Assembly: GCA_022592435.1 (NCBI GenBank)
Contig: JABYQS010000284.1
Coordinates: 1-36,153 of the forward strand
DNA length: 36,153 nt
DNA from: Cerioporus squamosus
Taxonomy: Eukaryota; Basidiomycota; Agaricomycetes; Polyporales; Polyporaceae
Direction of reading: 5' to 3'
Under the pieces are notes generated by a model. The model saw only the letters and a program-made list of their open reading frames with translations, was not told the DNA's origin and ran no database searches. Both the position numbers and the translations under genes were made by a program. Shown here in pieces: positions 20,027 through 31,667 of the stretch (positions are counted from its first letter, which is position 1; each line of letters begins with the position of its first letter).

Positions 20027-20960
20027 TCAAGCCCTCATCTTCCGCTTCCACTTGCCAGTACCCTCCGCAGCAACTACCCACTCCTCGATAGGATCCGACT
20101 CGACCGCCTCCACCGGATCCCACGCGTTCTCGATTGGGTCGGACTCGTCCTCTCGCCCCTTGGGCACGTAGTACCGGTCGATCCTGTCGTGCGTCGGGAC
20201 AGCCCTCTGACGCTTCACGGACGGCTCGCCACGGTGCTTTGTCGGCGAGACCGCAATGAAGGGCGCAGTCGTGAGGCCACGGCGGCTGCCGCGGAGCATG
20301 CGGCTGCGCGACTTCTTCGTGTCCGAGCGCTGCATGCGCGAGAGCGCGTCCGGATGCGGCGCGTCTGCGATGGGCAGCTCGTAGCACGGCATGAGGGTGA
20401 TGGGACGAAGGACGACCTCCTTCGGACGCGGTGTAGACATGTCCGGAGGGCGGGAGAAGTTAACCGGCGGGAGCTTGAAGTCGAAGTGGACGCCGTGCAT
20501 GGATGATGCCTCCAGCTGCTTGCCGGGGAAGACTCTGCGCGGGCAACGCTCCGCCCTGCGCTTGTCGTCGGTGGTCGCATCGGCAAAGTAGATCTCACCG
20601 GCCTCCCACTTCCTCTTCAGCTCCTTCACCTTCTCGATGGCGCCCACGTTGCTCGGGTGGGCAAAGACCCTCGTCGGCGGGAAGCCAACGATCTTGTGCC
20701 CGGCCCCGACCATCTTCGCATATGTATCCTTTGTCCAGCCCACCCGGACGGCCGGGAGACCCTTGGTACGTGCAGCTAAGCACTCGGCATCGTCAGCATA
20801 CAAGCTCACACTTTTAGTCACCTGGTAGTCTGCACGTACCTAGTGCGTTCTCAACGACTGCGGTCAGCTCACGTCGGGCTTGCTGGAGCTTCTGGTTTCC
20901 CGGGATTGCGTCCTCAGCACGCGGCTGCACCAGTTGGAAACGGTCTCGGGGGAGCGGCAT
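20027..20960 (-). CDS. Uncharacterised basic protein, copy 3 (two exons, 289 aa)
   Basis: Exon 1 20960-20840 and exon 2 20775-20027 with a 64-bp intron. The N-terminus is MPLPRDRFQLVQPRAED, combining residues of copies 1 and 2. It shares ARTKGLP and GWTKDTY with copy 1 and KQLEASSMHGV with copy 2, an example of the mosaic pattern of the array. Intact. The sequence directly upstream of the ATG is a different version from that in units 1 and 2. Family not recognised. Confidence 0.75.
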
Positions 20961-22235
20961 TGACAGCGGTGATGAGCGTGGCAAAGGGGATAGTCAGGTG
21001 CAACAGTAGAGACGGAGGTGAGAGACACGTCTGAGCGACGAACTCCAGGTTTTCTGACAGGTTAGAGGTAAGTCTGGGCTTCAGCCTTGCGTACTTTTCG
21101 TTAATACAGACTTGGAACAGGCTTCCGAACAACTCCCGCCTGCAGGAGCCGGTGTCTGCTCTCGACTACCGGCGGCGATTGATTGCGCTTTTGCCCGTTG
21201 CTGTTGCAGAGCAGTTAAGACCCAGCCAGGTACGTTCATGCTCAGAGTGTTCCGATCAGATGTATGTGGATGACCACTGATCCGTAGACGTCTCGCCAGG
21301 GTTGGAATCATTGCCCGTCCTGAACTGTCAAGATGGCTCCCGCTTCACGCACTCTCACCTTGGCCCGAGGCTCTTCCTGCCGACTCGGAATGGTCATGTT
21401 CGTGTAGACGGTCCCTTGTGTAGCGCTGTCCCCCTAGGTCGACCTGCGGGCCCCACTCCATGCGGATGGGAGTCACTGGCCCATGGTTCGTTCTTCGAAG
21501 TACGGCAACACCGAAATGCAGACACTAGGACAACAATCCTGTTCAAGGTTCCGCGGCCATCAGTGCACAGCAAGAGTTCTTCGGACTCTCAGAGGACTTC
21601 CGCCGGTTGTGCCGGCTCGATCCGGCCCTCGGGTCTTGTGCAACAGGTTCACCGTTTTGCTAACCACGCATGACAGCGGACCGGTGTTCGTGCAGTAGTC
21701 CGCTTCCTCCGTGCGTGACTCTGATGCGGGTAGATTGTCATCGCGAGCACGGCTTGTCGTCATTCCCTCTGTAAGTTTCCAGCATGGTTTTACTGTAGTC
21801 TGAGCCTGCAGACTGCCAGAGACACGGCCATGGGTACCGCATCTTGAGACGCAGGCCACAGAAGACGCATGCGCAACACATGCACATGCAGACTCCCAGG
21901 CCCCGGGTGTCTACGGGTTGCAGGTCTCGGACCTGTTCGCTCACGGCAACGCGTGACAGCAAGCACACGCGCAACAGTTCGCCTCTTCTTTGGGGATGCT
22001 GACAGTTTCGCAGATAGTCACTAGACGGCGGCTTCGCAGAATGGCAAGCCTGAGGACCATGACAGCGGCCAGTCCAAGTGTCGTCTGGTGCACTGTCCAG
22101 CATATGAGCTGACCTCATTTTCCAGGAGAGCTGCTTAGACTCATGCAGCCTTGTACGAACACATGCTGGCCCGTGCGAGACTCCGAGTCCCAGTCGGGAA
22201 GTTGAAAATTCCCGTCTGAACAGCCTGAGAATGTC

Positions 22236-22661
22236 GTGCACATCCCGCTCCTTCCATGCATAGGATGGCCAACCGTACAGCTCGAATATTCAGAGAGTTA
22301 TGTGTACAAAGTAGGACTTCTCCGAGACGGCCGCATGCTTACCCACGAACGTCATGGTGCCGGCGGGCTATTCGCACTCACCGCTACCGCCAATACAACA
22401 TTCCTTGCCCTTCAGCTGACGCAGCGATGCTCTTCGGGCTTTTGTGCTAATGCAATATTCTCCGGCTCCATAGCAAGACATGGACCGTCGGCACATGTCC
22501 AGATTCCGCAGACTTTGTATGCATGGAAAGTCCGACTCGATGGTACTTACTATCCGGAGTCTGCCGCTGCATGCCAGTGCAGGTGCCCAGCCACGGCGAC
22601 CTCGAGTTGTGCCGCAGGTTCCAAAGAGCCTGATCGGTACTCAATCCGAGTAGAAGGTTGA
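22236..22661 (+). CDS. Cysteine-rich 141-codon ORF (unit 3), hypothetical
   Basis: One continuous frame from ATG at 22236. Compared with units 1 and 2 it has 8 extra bases that join two frames, and two 3-base deletions downstream that keep the joined frame. The C-terminal part contains CQCRCPATATSSCAAG followed by a Tyr, a spacing that faintly resembles the end of a WSC domain. There is no obvious signal peptide at this start, so it may be an exon of a longer gene or a relic. Confidence 0.35.
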   Translation: MHIPLLPCIGWPTVQLEYSESYVYKVGLLRDGRMLTHERHGAGGLFALTATANTTFLALQLTQRCSSGFCANAIFSGSIARHGPSAHVQIPQTLYAWKVRLDGTYYPESAAACQCRCPATATSSCAAGSKEPDRYSIRVEG

Positions 22662-23643
22662 TTGCAGTCGGACTCGGACGGACGTGGCACTCGACATCAA
22701 GTCCGGCAGAGACCCTGTGTTTCCGAGCACAGCGACTGCTCCTGTTGCTCGGATGCAGGCCTGGCTGGTTAGACAGGCTACGGCGTACGCGGCCTCAGCT
22801 CATGTAAGTACCAGCTCAAGAGCACACTCGAAAGCGTCAGGAACACCCTCAGCATCCGGCCTCTCTGAGTGCCAAAATGGTCACTCCACCGCCGCAAGCC
22901 GTCCGCAAAGCCCGACAACACCGCTCGGCCAAGATGCCGGGCGCGGCGGGCGCACAAGATGCATATGCAGTCTCTGCAGACTGCAGCGTGAGCATCGTGC
23001 AAAGGCCGCGCATCGCATGAAGTGATTCGGGACCTCGAATGCAGGCTCCAAGGCAGCCGCAACAGCTCAATATCAAATCCGAAGGAGCACTCTTGTCGGG
23101 TGCATACAGGTTGTCGACACGACCTCCTCAACGCGTGTCTGCGGGGCTCACTGTCGTTCTTCATTCTGACGGCATGCAAGGGTCGTTGAAGCACACGCGA
23201 TTGCAGGCAACACGAACATACGGGCGGAAATGACTGGTATTATCGTCGCCGGCCACACTGTCACTGTCATGGTGCAACTACTACGCTCACCGTCTACTTA
23301 CTTATTCGATCTATTCGGCAGAACGCGCGCGTGTGTACGAGACGCCAAGCTCGCAAGGTTAAATGGCCACGCACGGTGCGTGCCATCGTCAACGCGGTAC
23401 GCGGCGTCACAACGTCCAGGCTGAGCCGACGGTACGTCCAACCAGGTGGGTGCCCAACCATCCGTGCAGCCCGGCAGCCCGCAGCCCGCAATCGGCCGCA
23501 ACCCGAGCTGATCGCTCTCGAGGTTGCACATCCAAGCAGCGAGCGTGCTGCCGGTGACATCGCCTGCGCAGAGAACGTGCGTGAGTCGGCGGACGTGGCT
23601 CTGGCGTCCGGGCGCGGGTAGGGTGTGTTCGGAGAGGAGAGGC

Positions 23644-24066
23644 TATAAGCTGGCTGGCGAGGTGAGCGACCGGCCACATCGCACTTCTCCCCCACCTTGC
23701 TCCGACCGCCCCTTCTGCTGCCCGCCTCGCTCACCTGTGGTAAGTCTCACATTGTTGCGCGTCACTTCTCACTGACAGCTCTTCGCAGGTTGCTGCGCTG
23801 CGTTTCCGTGCTCTGCGCGATGCCTGCAGGGGACGTTGGGCTCCTGGGTAAGCACATCTTCGCTCACCCGTGGTGTGTCTCACCTCCTTGTGCGTCTTCT
23901 CTCGCAGATTGCTCGTCGCAGGTTGTTGCGGTGCGCCCCTGCTCGCTGCGTGACGCTAGGGAGATCTGAGGGTAAGCATTGTCAGTACGCATGCCCACAG
24001 ACGAGAGGTACTGACGTTAACGTTGCAGGACTCGACCGGGCGGCCGTCGAACTGACTGCTCTCTAG
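23644..24066 (+). other. Possible spliced locus with TATA-like box and duplicated module (unit 3)
   Basis: TATAAG at 23644-23649 and both related modules. The exon-like core of the first module has ATGCCTGCAGGGG where units 1 and 2 have ATGCTGAAGGGG, a one-base length change, so the frame is not conserved here. Confidence 0.25.
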
Positions 24067-25262
24067 GGTCGAGCTGACTGACGTCTCCGTAGCGTGCTGA
24101 CTCGGAGAGTGGCGGGGCATAATGCCGGAGAGGGTCGGCGGACGCGCTTTCGAGAGGAGAGCGTGGTAGGTCGGACATGGACTGCCGTGATGGGATTGTA
24201 GCCGGGGCGAGCATGCGAGCGAGGAGCGGAGGAAGGTGCGTGGACGTACATGTAGACGCGCGTAGTGTACCAGACGCGGTTAATCGTGACCGGCCGTGCG
24301 CGTGAAGTGTCGCGGCGCGGCGAGTCCGTGAGCTCACAAGGTGCGGACAGGACGAGGGCGGGGTGACGCAGAGAGGCGGGAAGAACGGAGCGGGCGAGTT
24401 CGGTACCGAGAGCCTGAGGTGAGCGGAGCTGCGCGCGTGTAGCCAGGAGCGCTGCGTAGACCCGAGAGATGGACTGTGTACAGTGAGCCAGGGCGGAAAT
24501 GCAAAGCAGGCGAAGGGTGGAACGGTGTCATAGGTCGGTGCGTGCAGCGGGGTGGTGGGACAGGGTCGGGAGCCTGGAGGGGAGCACATAGTAGTATAAG
24601 AACTCACCTGTACGCGCGAGCAATAATCCTACTTGTGCGTCCAACCTCCGAGTCTCTGTCAGGACACCTCAGTCTTAGACGCTCGCACTCTGAGCGCTGC
24701 AGCGCGACGTACAGCTTGCCGGCGCATACAGTCGGGTGCGGGGAGGCTTGTATGCGCAAGAGACGGGGCACGTCGTCAAGGCAGGAGACTGTGCGCGGGC
24801 ACACCGGCGAAGGCAGACGAGAGGACAGCGCACAGGCTGAGTATGAGAGCACCAGAGGGGAGCACCAGCGGCGAAGAGGCCGAGCTCAGAGGAGGTCGAG
24901 CGCGAGCCAGGTTGTGAGCGAGACAGGCCGTGAGCAAGTGGGTGCGTGCAGGAGAGCGCAGCAGCAGCAGTCTGGACGGGCGCACACAGCGAGCGGAGGG
25001 ATGTGTGCACCCACCGTGAGAGAACACGGGCTGGGTGCAGCAGAAGGGATGGCCGGGGACCCGCACGAGGCAGCCGGCAACGAGCGAGTGCGCAAGATGT
25101 CATCGCCGGAAACGGCCGCGCGAGGGGAGGACAAGTCGTCCATCTCTCAAGCCCGTCTCTCCCCCTCCCTCGCCCAAATAGCCTCGCCCCAGCCATGCCT
25201 CCCCCGCCTCCCCAGCTGCCCGCCTCCTGTCCCATCCTCTCCACCGCCTGCGCCGTCAAGTA
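24067..25262 (+). promoter_or_regulatory. Cyclophilin 5' flanking region (unit 3)
   Basis: GC-rich flank. About 24245-24560 is a clearly diverged version shared with unit 4 (33200-33560). A TATAAG occurs near 24595, where units 1 and 2 have TATTAG. Pyrimidine-rich run and uORF before the ATG. Confidence 0.45.
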
Positions 25263-25263
25263 A
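25195..25263 (+). promoter_or_regulatory. 22-codon uORF overlapping the cyclophilin start (TAATG), unit 3
   Basis: Same peptide; ATG at 25195, TAA at 25261-25263 sharing one base with the cyclophilin ATG. Confidence 0.55.
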
Positions 25264-26141
25264 TGGCTTCCCAGGACCGAGCCCGCGCTAGAGCTCGCTC
25301 TGCATCGGGCCCCGACGTCTTTGTGTGTTCCTCTCCTCTCCTCTCTGCTTGTGCTCGCTGACGGTGCTGCTGCAGTTCGACATCGAGATCGACGGCATGC
25401 CCACCGGTCGCATCGTCTTTCGCCTCTTCGACGCTGTCTGCCCCATCACTGCACGCAACTTCCGCGAGCTCGCGACTGGCGAGAACGGCTACGGCTACTC
25501 GCAGTCGTATATCCACCGCGTCGTTCCCCAGGTGCGCTCGCCCCCTTGTCCGCATCTGATCCCAGGCTTACCATCTTCCTCATACTGCTACCGTACCATC
25601 ACCGCAGTTCCACATACAGGGCGGAGACATCGTCGAGGGAAACGGCACAACCGGGCGGTCCATCTACGGCCCCACCTTCCCTGGTGCGTAAAGTTTCCTC
25701 TTTCGCAGTGCGCATCCCCTCCGGAGTCCGAGCGGCCGCTCATACGCCCTCTGTCTTCCCTCCGTCTGTCAACTGCACCGCACCGCACTCCGACTGCGCT
25801 GCTGCAGACGAGAACTTCCGCATACCGCACGACCGCCCCGGCCTCCTCTCCATGGCCAACCGCGGCCCGCACACCAACTCCTCACAGGTGCGTCCCGCTT
25901 CCCTTCTCGCGTCCTTCCCTGCTCCCACTCGCTTCTGCGTTCCCGGTCGACGTCACGCTGACCGCACCCGCAGTTCTTCATCACGACCGTCCCCGCACCG
26001 TGGTGCGACATGCGGAACGTTGTCTTTGGCGAGGTCGTCCGTGGGATGGACGTCGTCCGCCGCATCGAGTCCTACGCGTCGGATCACATCCTCTACAAGC
26101 CCTCCGTCGACATCCTCATCGCGCGCTGCGGCACCGTATGA
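25263..26141 (+). CDS. Cyclophilin-type peptidyl-prolyl cis-trans isomerase, copy 3 (5 exons, 179 aa)
   Basis: Exons 25263-25322, 25376-25531, 25608-25683, 25808-25887 and 25974-26141. I see no difference from copy 2 in exons or introns; the first differences appear in the 3' flank (near 26370 and 26525). It keeps R68, F73, Q76, F126, W134, N139 and R116. Such identity beside a diverged copy 1 points to recent conversion or duplication between units 2 and 3 in this part. Confidence 0.93.
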
Positions 26142-27106
26142 CCCCGCCACGCTCGGACATCTCTCGCCTCCCATCTCAAGACTCCCATCTACCGTCTGAC
26201 CGCACACGACCCTGCATATGCATTGTACTATATCGCACACGTCCGTCCCTCTTGCCTATCACTCTTCGTTCGACCTCCTTTCGTTCCATTCACGACATGC
26301 TTGCCCTTCCTGCTCCCTGCTCGTCTCCATCCTCACGTTTGGCCCGCACCACTCCGCGTGCTCACGAATTGTGCTCTGCCGCACGTAGACCCCCCAAAAC
26401 CTCCCGTGCCCAAATGTACTTGTAGCTAATTGCCCCTCCGGCAATAATTGGATTGCCCACTGCGCGCCGTGCGCCGGTCTCCTCAGGCGTGGCATGCTCT
26501 GCCCGCCAACGTCGTGTACTGCGGCACTGTCTTGGCGCGGCTTCGACGCTTGTATGTATGTTTTCTATCTGAGATCTACGTGCGAGAGAAGCGTGCAACC
26601 ATGCTATGTATCATGGCATTGTATTTGCCGCGTAGTAGGTGTGGGCACAGGCCCCGGTGATCGCACGCTTGGCGGCGCATTTCGTATGTCTTCTATCTGA
26701 GATTCCTCCGAGGACCCTGCGCGTGCGCGGAACAAGTACCTGACAGGCACGGCGCACGCTATCGTACGGCCTTGAGCTTCGAGGTCAAGGTCAGGTTTAT
26801 GTGGACACGGATGGGCTCTGACGTCTCTACTTGCCCCCATGCCGGCCAGAACACTCCTTCGTCAGTCTCAGTCTGCTGCAGCTCAGTACCGAGGATCATC
26901 GATCAGGTCGATGGACTCCGTCCTGAACGGAGGACCGCCGCGTATGGTAAGCGAAACGCCCGGCTCGCGTGGAGATCGCGTGGGCGAGCGCACATGCGTC
27001 GAACGCTCTTGGACTCGTACCTCACGCTTACCGTCCTGCTTGCTGCTTGCTAGTTCCCTAGGCACATCCACACAGCGCAAGCGCGGCCAAGCACACATAG
27101 CGGACG
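26142..27106. promoter_or_regulatory. Spacer between cyclophilin and the next LENG1-like gene (unit 3)
   Basis: Contains the hairpin (26429-26445) and the paired 20-base motif (26556-26575 and 26684-26703). The inverted repeat is reduced to AAGTACCTGACAGG near 26735-26748, losing one arm. The segment from about 26800 on matches unit 1 rather than unit 2. No supported ORF. Confidence 0.5.
26556..26703 (+). repeat. Paired direct repeat GTATGTYTTCTATCTGAGAT (unit 3)
   Basis: Copies at 26556-26575 and 26684-26703, 128 bases apart. Confidence 0.6.
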
Positions 27107-28237
27107 ATGGGGAAGCTCAACATCGCCCACCACAAGTCGTACCACCCCTACAGGCGGGACAACATCGAGCGCGTGCGCAAGGACGAGGAGGAGGCGCGCC
27201 AGCGCGAGGCCGTCGAGGAGGGGCGGACGCTCCTTGCCGTGAGTCTCCTCTCCCCTCGCGTTCTTTTCGCGAGCTGACTTTGTTGGTAGGACTCGGAGGC
27301 GCGGATGGACCTCCTCCGGCAGCGGGCGGGGCTGTCGGGCCCGGGAGCGAAGGGCAAGAAGGTGCGGGAGCGCGACGGGGAGGATCTGGAGCGGGCTGTG
27401 GCGGAGCGCGATGCTGCTGCAGCAGAGGCCGCGAGTGCTGTTGCTGGCCCGTCGACTCTGACGTCCACGAGCGGGCACATCAACCTCTTCGAGGACCTCG
27501 AACGGGTGCGTGCTTCTGCCTGCCGCGTGCGGGAGGGTGCTGACGCCGAGCAGCAAACGATGGTGCACATCCCCGTGCGCTCGACGCAGAAGGGCCCGCC
27601 GGCAGCGGCGGAGAGCGAGAAGGGCGTCGCGCTTGCGCCGTCTGCGAAGGACCTGAACCCGTGGTACTCCGACACGGACCGCGAGCGGACTCTCAATGAG
27701 ACAGATGAGGATAAGCGGTACGTCTCAGCTGCTCTATCCTGCCCCTCCTCTCCCGTGTGCGATCCTGACTGTCGACGCCAGGATACGCGACCTCGCACGC
27801 AAGTCCGTCCACGACCCCCTCACGTCCATCAACTCCCAGCTCGCATCCCGCGACCGCTCCGCCTCGTTCTCGTCATCATCACGCGGTCGCGGTCGGGGAC
27901 CAGGGCCCTCCAGATCTGCCCGCCCTGCGGACACTGCGAATGCGCCCTTACGCCCTGAACCCCGCGCCCCGCCGCCACCGAGCACAGAACGCCTGGCCCG
28001 CGAGTCGGCAGAGCGCCAGCGCGCGCTGGAGCTCATCCGGCGGAAGAAGCGCGAGATGGCGGGGAGCGAGACTCCGAGCACTGTCCGGGGCGGGTCTGGG
28101 GGTGGAGGGTATGGCTATGGGGACGTGTTCAACCGGAGGGAGGTCGAGGAGGTGCATCAGCAGAGGGCGCGGAGGCGGGACTGGGCCACAGAGATCGGGA
28201 GAGGGAGAGGGAGAGATTCGGTTCGCGGCGGTGGTGA
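27107..28237 (+). CDS. LENG1-like CIR_N-domain protein, copy 4, late frameshift
   Basis: Exons 27107-27238, 27290-27505, 27554-27717 and 27782-28237 (position of the ancestral stop). The first three exons are intact, with one change (M to T at residue 41, GRTLLA). In exon 4 a G is missing from the GACTGGGGCC stretch (28183-28185), which shifts the frame in the last 20 or so codons; the shifted frame runs on to 28460. The CIR_N part and central motifs are unaffected. The lesion is a homopolymer deletion and could be a consensus error. Confidence 0.75.
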
Positions 28238-28398
28238 GTGTCGTTGCGTTTCTCGCTGCGGGCACGGACGATTGGCGGATGCGGCTATCGGGTACGACGC
28301 GTGCGATTGGCAGGCATGCGGCCGCTCGGGGGATCGCTGGGAGGAAGCTGCTCCGGGCGAAGCGAATACTTCCGTCCAGAGCACGAATCCTGACCTTA

Positions 28399-28542
28399 GG
28401 GTGTTTTGTGGGTACATTTGGTGGGTGGGTGGCGTTCTCGGGTGTTCTGTGGGTATGTAGGGCAGATGCGGGTGTTCTCTGGTACGTTCGGCCGGTGGGT
28501 GGGTGGATGTTCTCTGGGCGGGCTCTCTGGGAGTTTAGGGCG
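28399..28542 (+). repeat. G-rich minisatellite-like tract with G-quadruplex motif (unit 4)
   Basis: Same tract as in units 2 and 3; four-GGG motif at 28516-28540. No gene supported between the LENG1-like gene and 29033. Confidence 0.75.
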
Positions 28543-29033
28543 GATGTGTCGCATGCGCTCGACCCTCTTGACAGACAGACTTGGCTATACAGGATCATGC
28601 TCGGGGTACGTCGTTCATATTCTACTACTCATCCTACGTCTACAGGTCATGCTCGTCAGCTGGGAGGGCAGGAACTTGGAGAGACGGCGGGGAGAGCTGG
28701 GACAGGTGCACCGAAGGGATGGCGCCGAAACGGCAGTTCTTCGCTTCTTCGCATACTAACCGTGCCAGCTTAGCCACGTAGGGACGTCTGGAGCCGCCGG
28801 ATGGCCGCATTCATGTACTTGCGGCAGAGAATATATGTGTTTCCGCCGATATCCTGCTAGTGTAACTTTATAGCAGCAGCCAAGACGACAAGTAGCTGAA
28901 CTCGAATCACGCTCGGCACAGCATGCCAGCGCTCTCTATTCAACCACCACGATCTCAGGAACACAAACCCGGGAGCACTACGTACTCGACATGCCGAACA
29001 CCAGGAGTCGCTACGGCGACACAAAGGACACCT

Positions 29034-29966
29034 TCAAGCCCTCATCTTCCGCTTCCACTTGCCAGTACCCTCCGCAGCAACTACCCACTCCTCGATAGGA
29101 TCCGACTCGACCGCCTCCACCGGATCCCACGCGTTCTCGATTGGGTCGGACTCGTCCTCTCGCCCCTTGGGCACGTAGTACCGGTCGATCCTGTCGTGCG
29201 TCGGGACAGCCCTCTGACGCTTCACGGACGGCTCGCCACGGTGCTTTGTCGGCGAGACCGCAATGAAGGGCGCAGTCGTGAGGCCACGGCGGCTGCCGCG
29301 GAGCATGCGGCTGCGCGACTTCTTCGTGTCCGAGCGCTGCATGCGCGAGAGCGCGTCCGGATGCGGCGCGTCTGCGATGGGCAGCTCGTAGCACGGCATG
29401 AGGGTGATGGGACGAAGGACGACCTCCTTCGGACGCGGTGTAGACATGTCCGGAGGGCGGGAGAAGTTAACCGGCGGGAGCTTGAAGTCGAAGTGGACGC
29501 CGTGCATGGATGATGCCTCCAGCTGCTTGCCGGGGAAGACTCTGCGCGGGCAACGCTCCGCCCTGCGCTTGTCGTCGGTGGTCGCATCGGCAAAGTAGAT
29601 CTCACCGGCCTCCCACTTCCTCTTCAGCTCCTTCACCTTCTCGATGGCGCCCACGTTGCTCGGGTGGGCAAAGACCCTCGTCGGCGGGAAGCCAACGATC
29701 TTGTGCCCGGCCCCGACCATCTTCGCATATGTATCCTTTGTCCAGCCCACCCGGACGGCCGGGAGACCCTTGGTACGTGCAGCTAAGCACTCGGCATCGT
29801 CAGCATACAAGCTCACACTTTAGTCACCTGGTAGTCTGCACGTACCTAGTGCGTTCTCAACGACTGCGGTCAGCTCACGTCGGGCTTGCTGGAGCTTCTG
29901 GTTTCCCGGGATTGCGTCCTCAGCACGCGGCTGCACCAGTTGGAAACGGTCTCGGGGGAGCGGCAT
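29034..29966 (-). CDS. Uncharacterised basic protein, copy 4 (two exons, 289 aa)
   Basis: Exon 1 29966-29846 and exon 2 29782-29034. The intron is 63 bp because one T of a TTTT run near 29820 is missing, which does not affect the coding frame. The protein looks identical to copy 3. It is the only one of the three main genes left intact in unit 4. Family not recognised. Confidence 0.75.
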
Positions 29967-31241
29967 TGACAGCGGTGATGAGCGTGGCAAAGGGGATAGT
30001 CAGGTGCAACAGTAGAGACGGAGGTGAGAGACACGTCTGAGCGACGAACTCCAGGTTTTCTGACAGGTTAGAGGTAAGTCTGGGCTTCAGCCTTGCGTAC
30101 TTTTCGTTAATACAGACTTGGAACAGGCTTCCGAACAACTCCCGCCTGCAGGAGCCGGTGTCTGCTCTCGACTACCGGCGGCGATTGATTGCGCTTTTGC
30201 CCGTTGCTGTTGCAGAGCAGTTAAGACCCAGCCAGGTACGTTCATGCTCAGAGTGTTCCGATCAGATGTATGTGGATGACCACTGATCCGTAGACGTCTC
30301 GCCAGGGTTGGAATCATTGCCCGTCCTGAACTGTCAAGATGGCTCCCGCTTCACGCACTCTCACCTTGGCCCGAGGCTCTTCCTGCCGACTCGGAATGGT
30401 CATGTTCGTGTAGACGGTCCCTTGTGTAGCGCTGTCCCCCTAGGTCGACCTGCGGGCCCCACTCCATGCGGATGGGAGTCACTGGCCCATGGTTCGTTCT
30501 TCGAAGTACGGCAACACCGAAATGCAGACACTAGGACAACAATCCTGTTCAAGGTTCCGCGGCCATCAGTGCACAGCAAGAGTTCTTCGGACTCTCAGAG
30601 GACTTCCGCCGGTTGTGCCGGCTCGATCCGGCCCTCGGGTCTTGTGCAACAGGTTCACCGTTTTGCTAACCACGCATGACAGCGGACCGGTGTTCGTGCA
30701 GTAGTCCGCTTCCTCCGTGCGTGACTCTGATGCGGGTAGATTGTCATCGCGAGCACGGCTTGTCGTCATTCCCTCTGTAAGTTTCCAGCATGGTTTTACT
30801 GTAGTCTGAGCCTGCAGACTGCCAGAGACACGGCCATGGGTACCGCATCTTGAGACGCAGGCCACAGAAGACGCATGCGCAACACATGCACATGCAGACT
30901 CCCAGGCCCCGGGTGTCTACGGGTTGCAGGTCTCGGACCTGTTCGCTCACGGCAACGCGTGACAGCAAGCACACGCGCAACAGTTCGCCTCTTCTTTGGG
31001 GATGCTGACAGTTTCGCAGATAGTCACTAGACGGCGGCTTCGCAGAATGGCAAGCCTGAGGACCATGACAGCGGCCAGTCCAAGTGTCGTCTGGTGCACT
31101 GTCCAGCATATGAGCTGACCTCATTTTCCAGGAGAGCTGCTTAGACTCATGCAGCCTTGTACGAACACATGCTGGCCCGTGCGAGACTCCGAGTCCCAGT
31201 CGGGAAGTTGAAAATTCCCGTCTGAACAGCCTGAGAATGTC

Positions 31242-31667
31242 GTGCACATCCCGCTCCTTCCATGCATAGGATGGCCAACCGTACAGCTCGAATATTCAGA
31301 GAGTTATGTGTACAAAGTAGGACTTCTCCGAGACGGCCGCATGCTTACCCACGAACGTCATGGTGCCGGCGGGCTATTCGCACTCACCGCTACCGCCAAT
31401 ACAACATTCCTTGCCCTTCAGCTGACGCAGCGATGCTCTTCGGGCTTTTGTGCTAATGCAATATTCTCCGGCTCCATAGCAAGACATGGACCGTCGGCAC
31501 ATGTCCAGATTCCGCAGACTTTGTATGCATGGAAAGTCCGACTCGATGGTACTTACTATCCGGAGTCTGCCGCTGCATGCCAGTGCAGGTGCCCAGCCAC
31601 GGCGACCTCGAGTTGTGCCGCAGGTTCCAAAGAGCCTGATCGGTACTCAATCCGAGTAGAAGGTTGA
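31242..31667 (+). CDS. Cysteine-rich 141-codon ORF (unit 4), hypothetical
   Basis: Identical in sequence to the unit 3 ORF at 22236-22661. Same caveats: possible exon or relic, faint WSC-like cysteine spacing at the end. Confidence 0.35.
   Translation: MHIPLLPCIGWPTVQLEYSESYVYKVGLLRDGRMLTHERHGAGGLFALTATANTTFLALQLTQRCSSGFCANAIFSGSIARHGPSAHVQIPQTLYAWKVRLDGTYYPESAAACQCRCPATATSSCAAGSKEPDRYSIRVEG

Larger units (their letters stand above)
20961..24066. other. Gene-poor middle region, longer-block version (unit 3)
   Basis: The first 120 bp upstream of the minus-strand gene are strongly diverged from units 1 and 2. An EPVSALDYRRRLIA exon-like stretch is still open at about 21142-21226, with conservative changes. 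The segment equivalent to 3015-3600 is replaced by TGTATGT at about 21261, and 21593-22052 is a block absent from unit 1. No intact multi-exon gene supported. Confidence 0.5.
18217..27225 (+). repeat. Tandem repeat unit 3 (9,009 bp)
   Basis: Third unit, all three main genes intact. Near-identical to unit 4 from about 19200 to 23000, matches unit 1 near 23040-23450, and matches unit 2 over cyclophilin and its 3' flank. It lacks the segment equivalent to 3015-3600 and carries the longer block 21593-22052. Confidence 0.97.
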
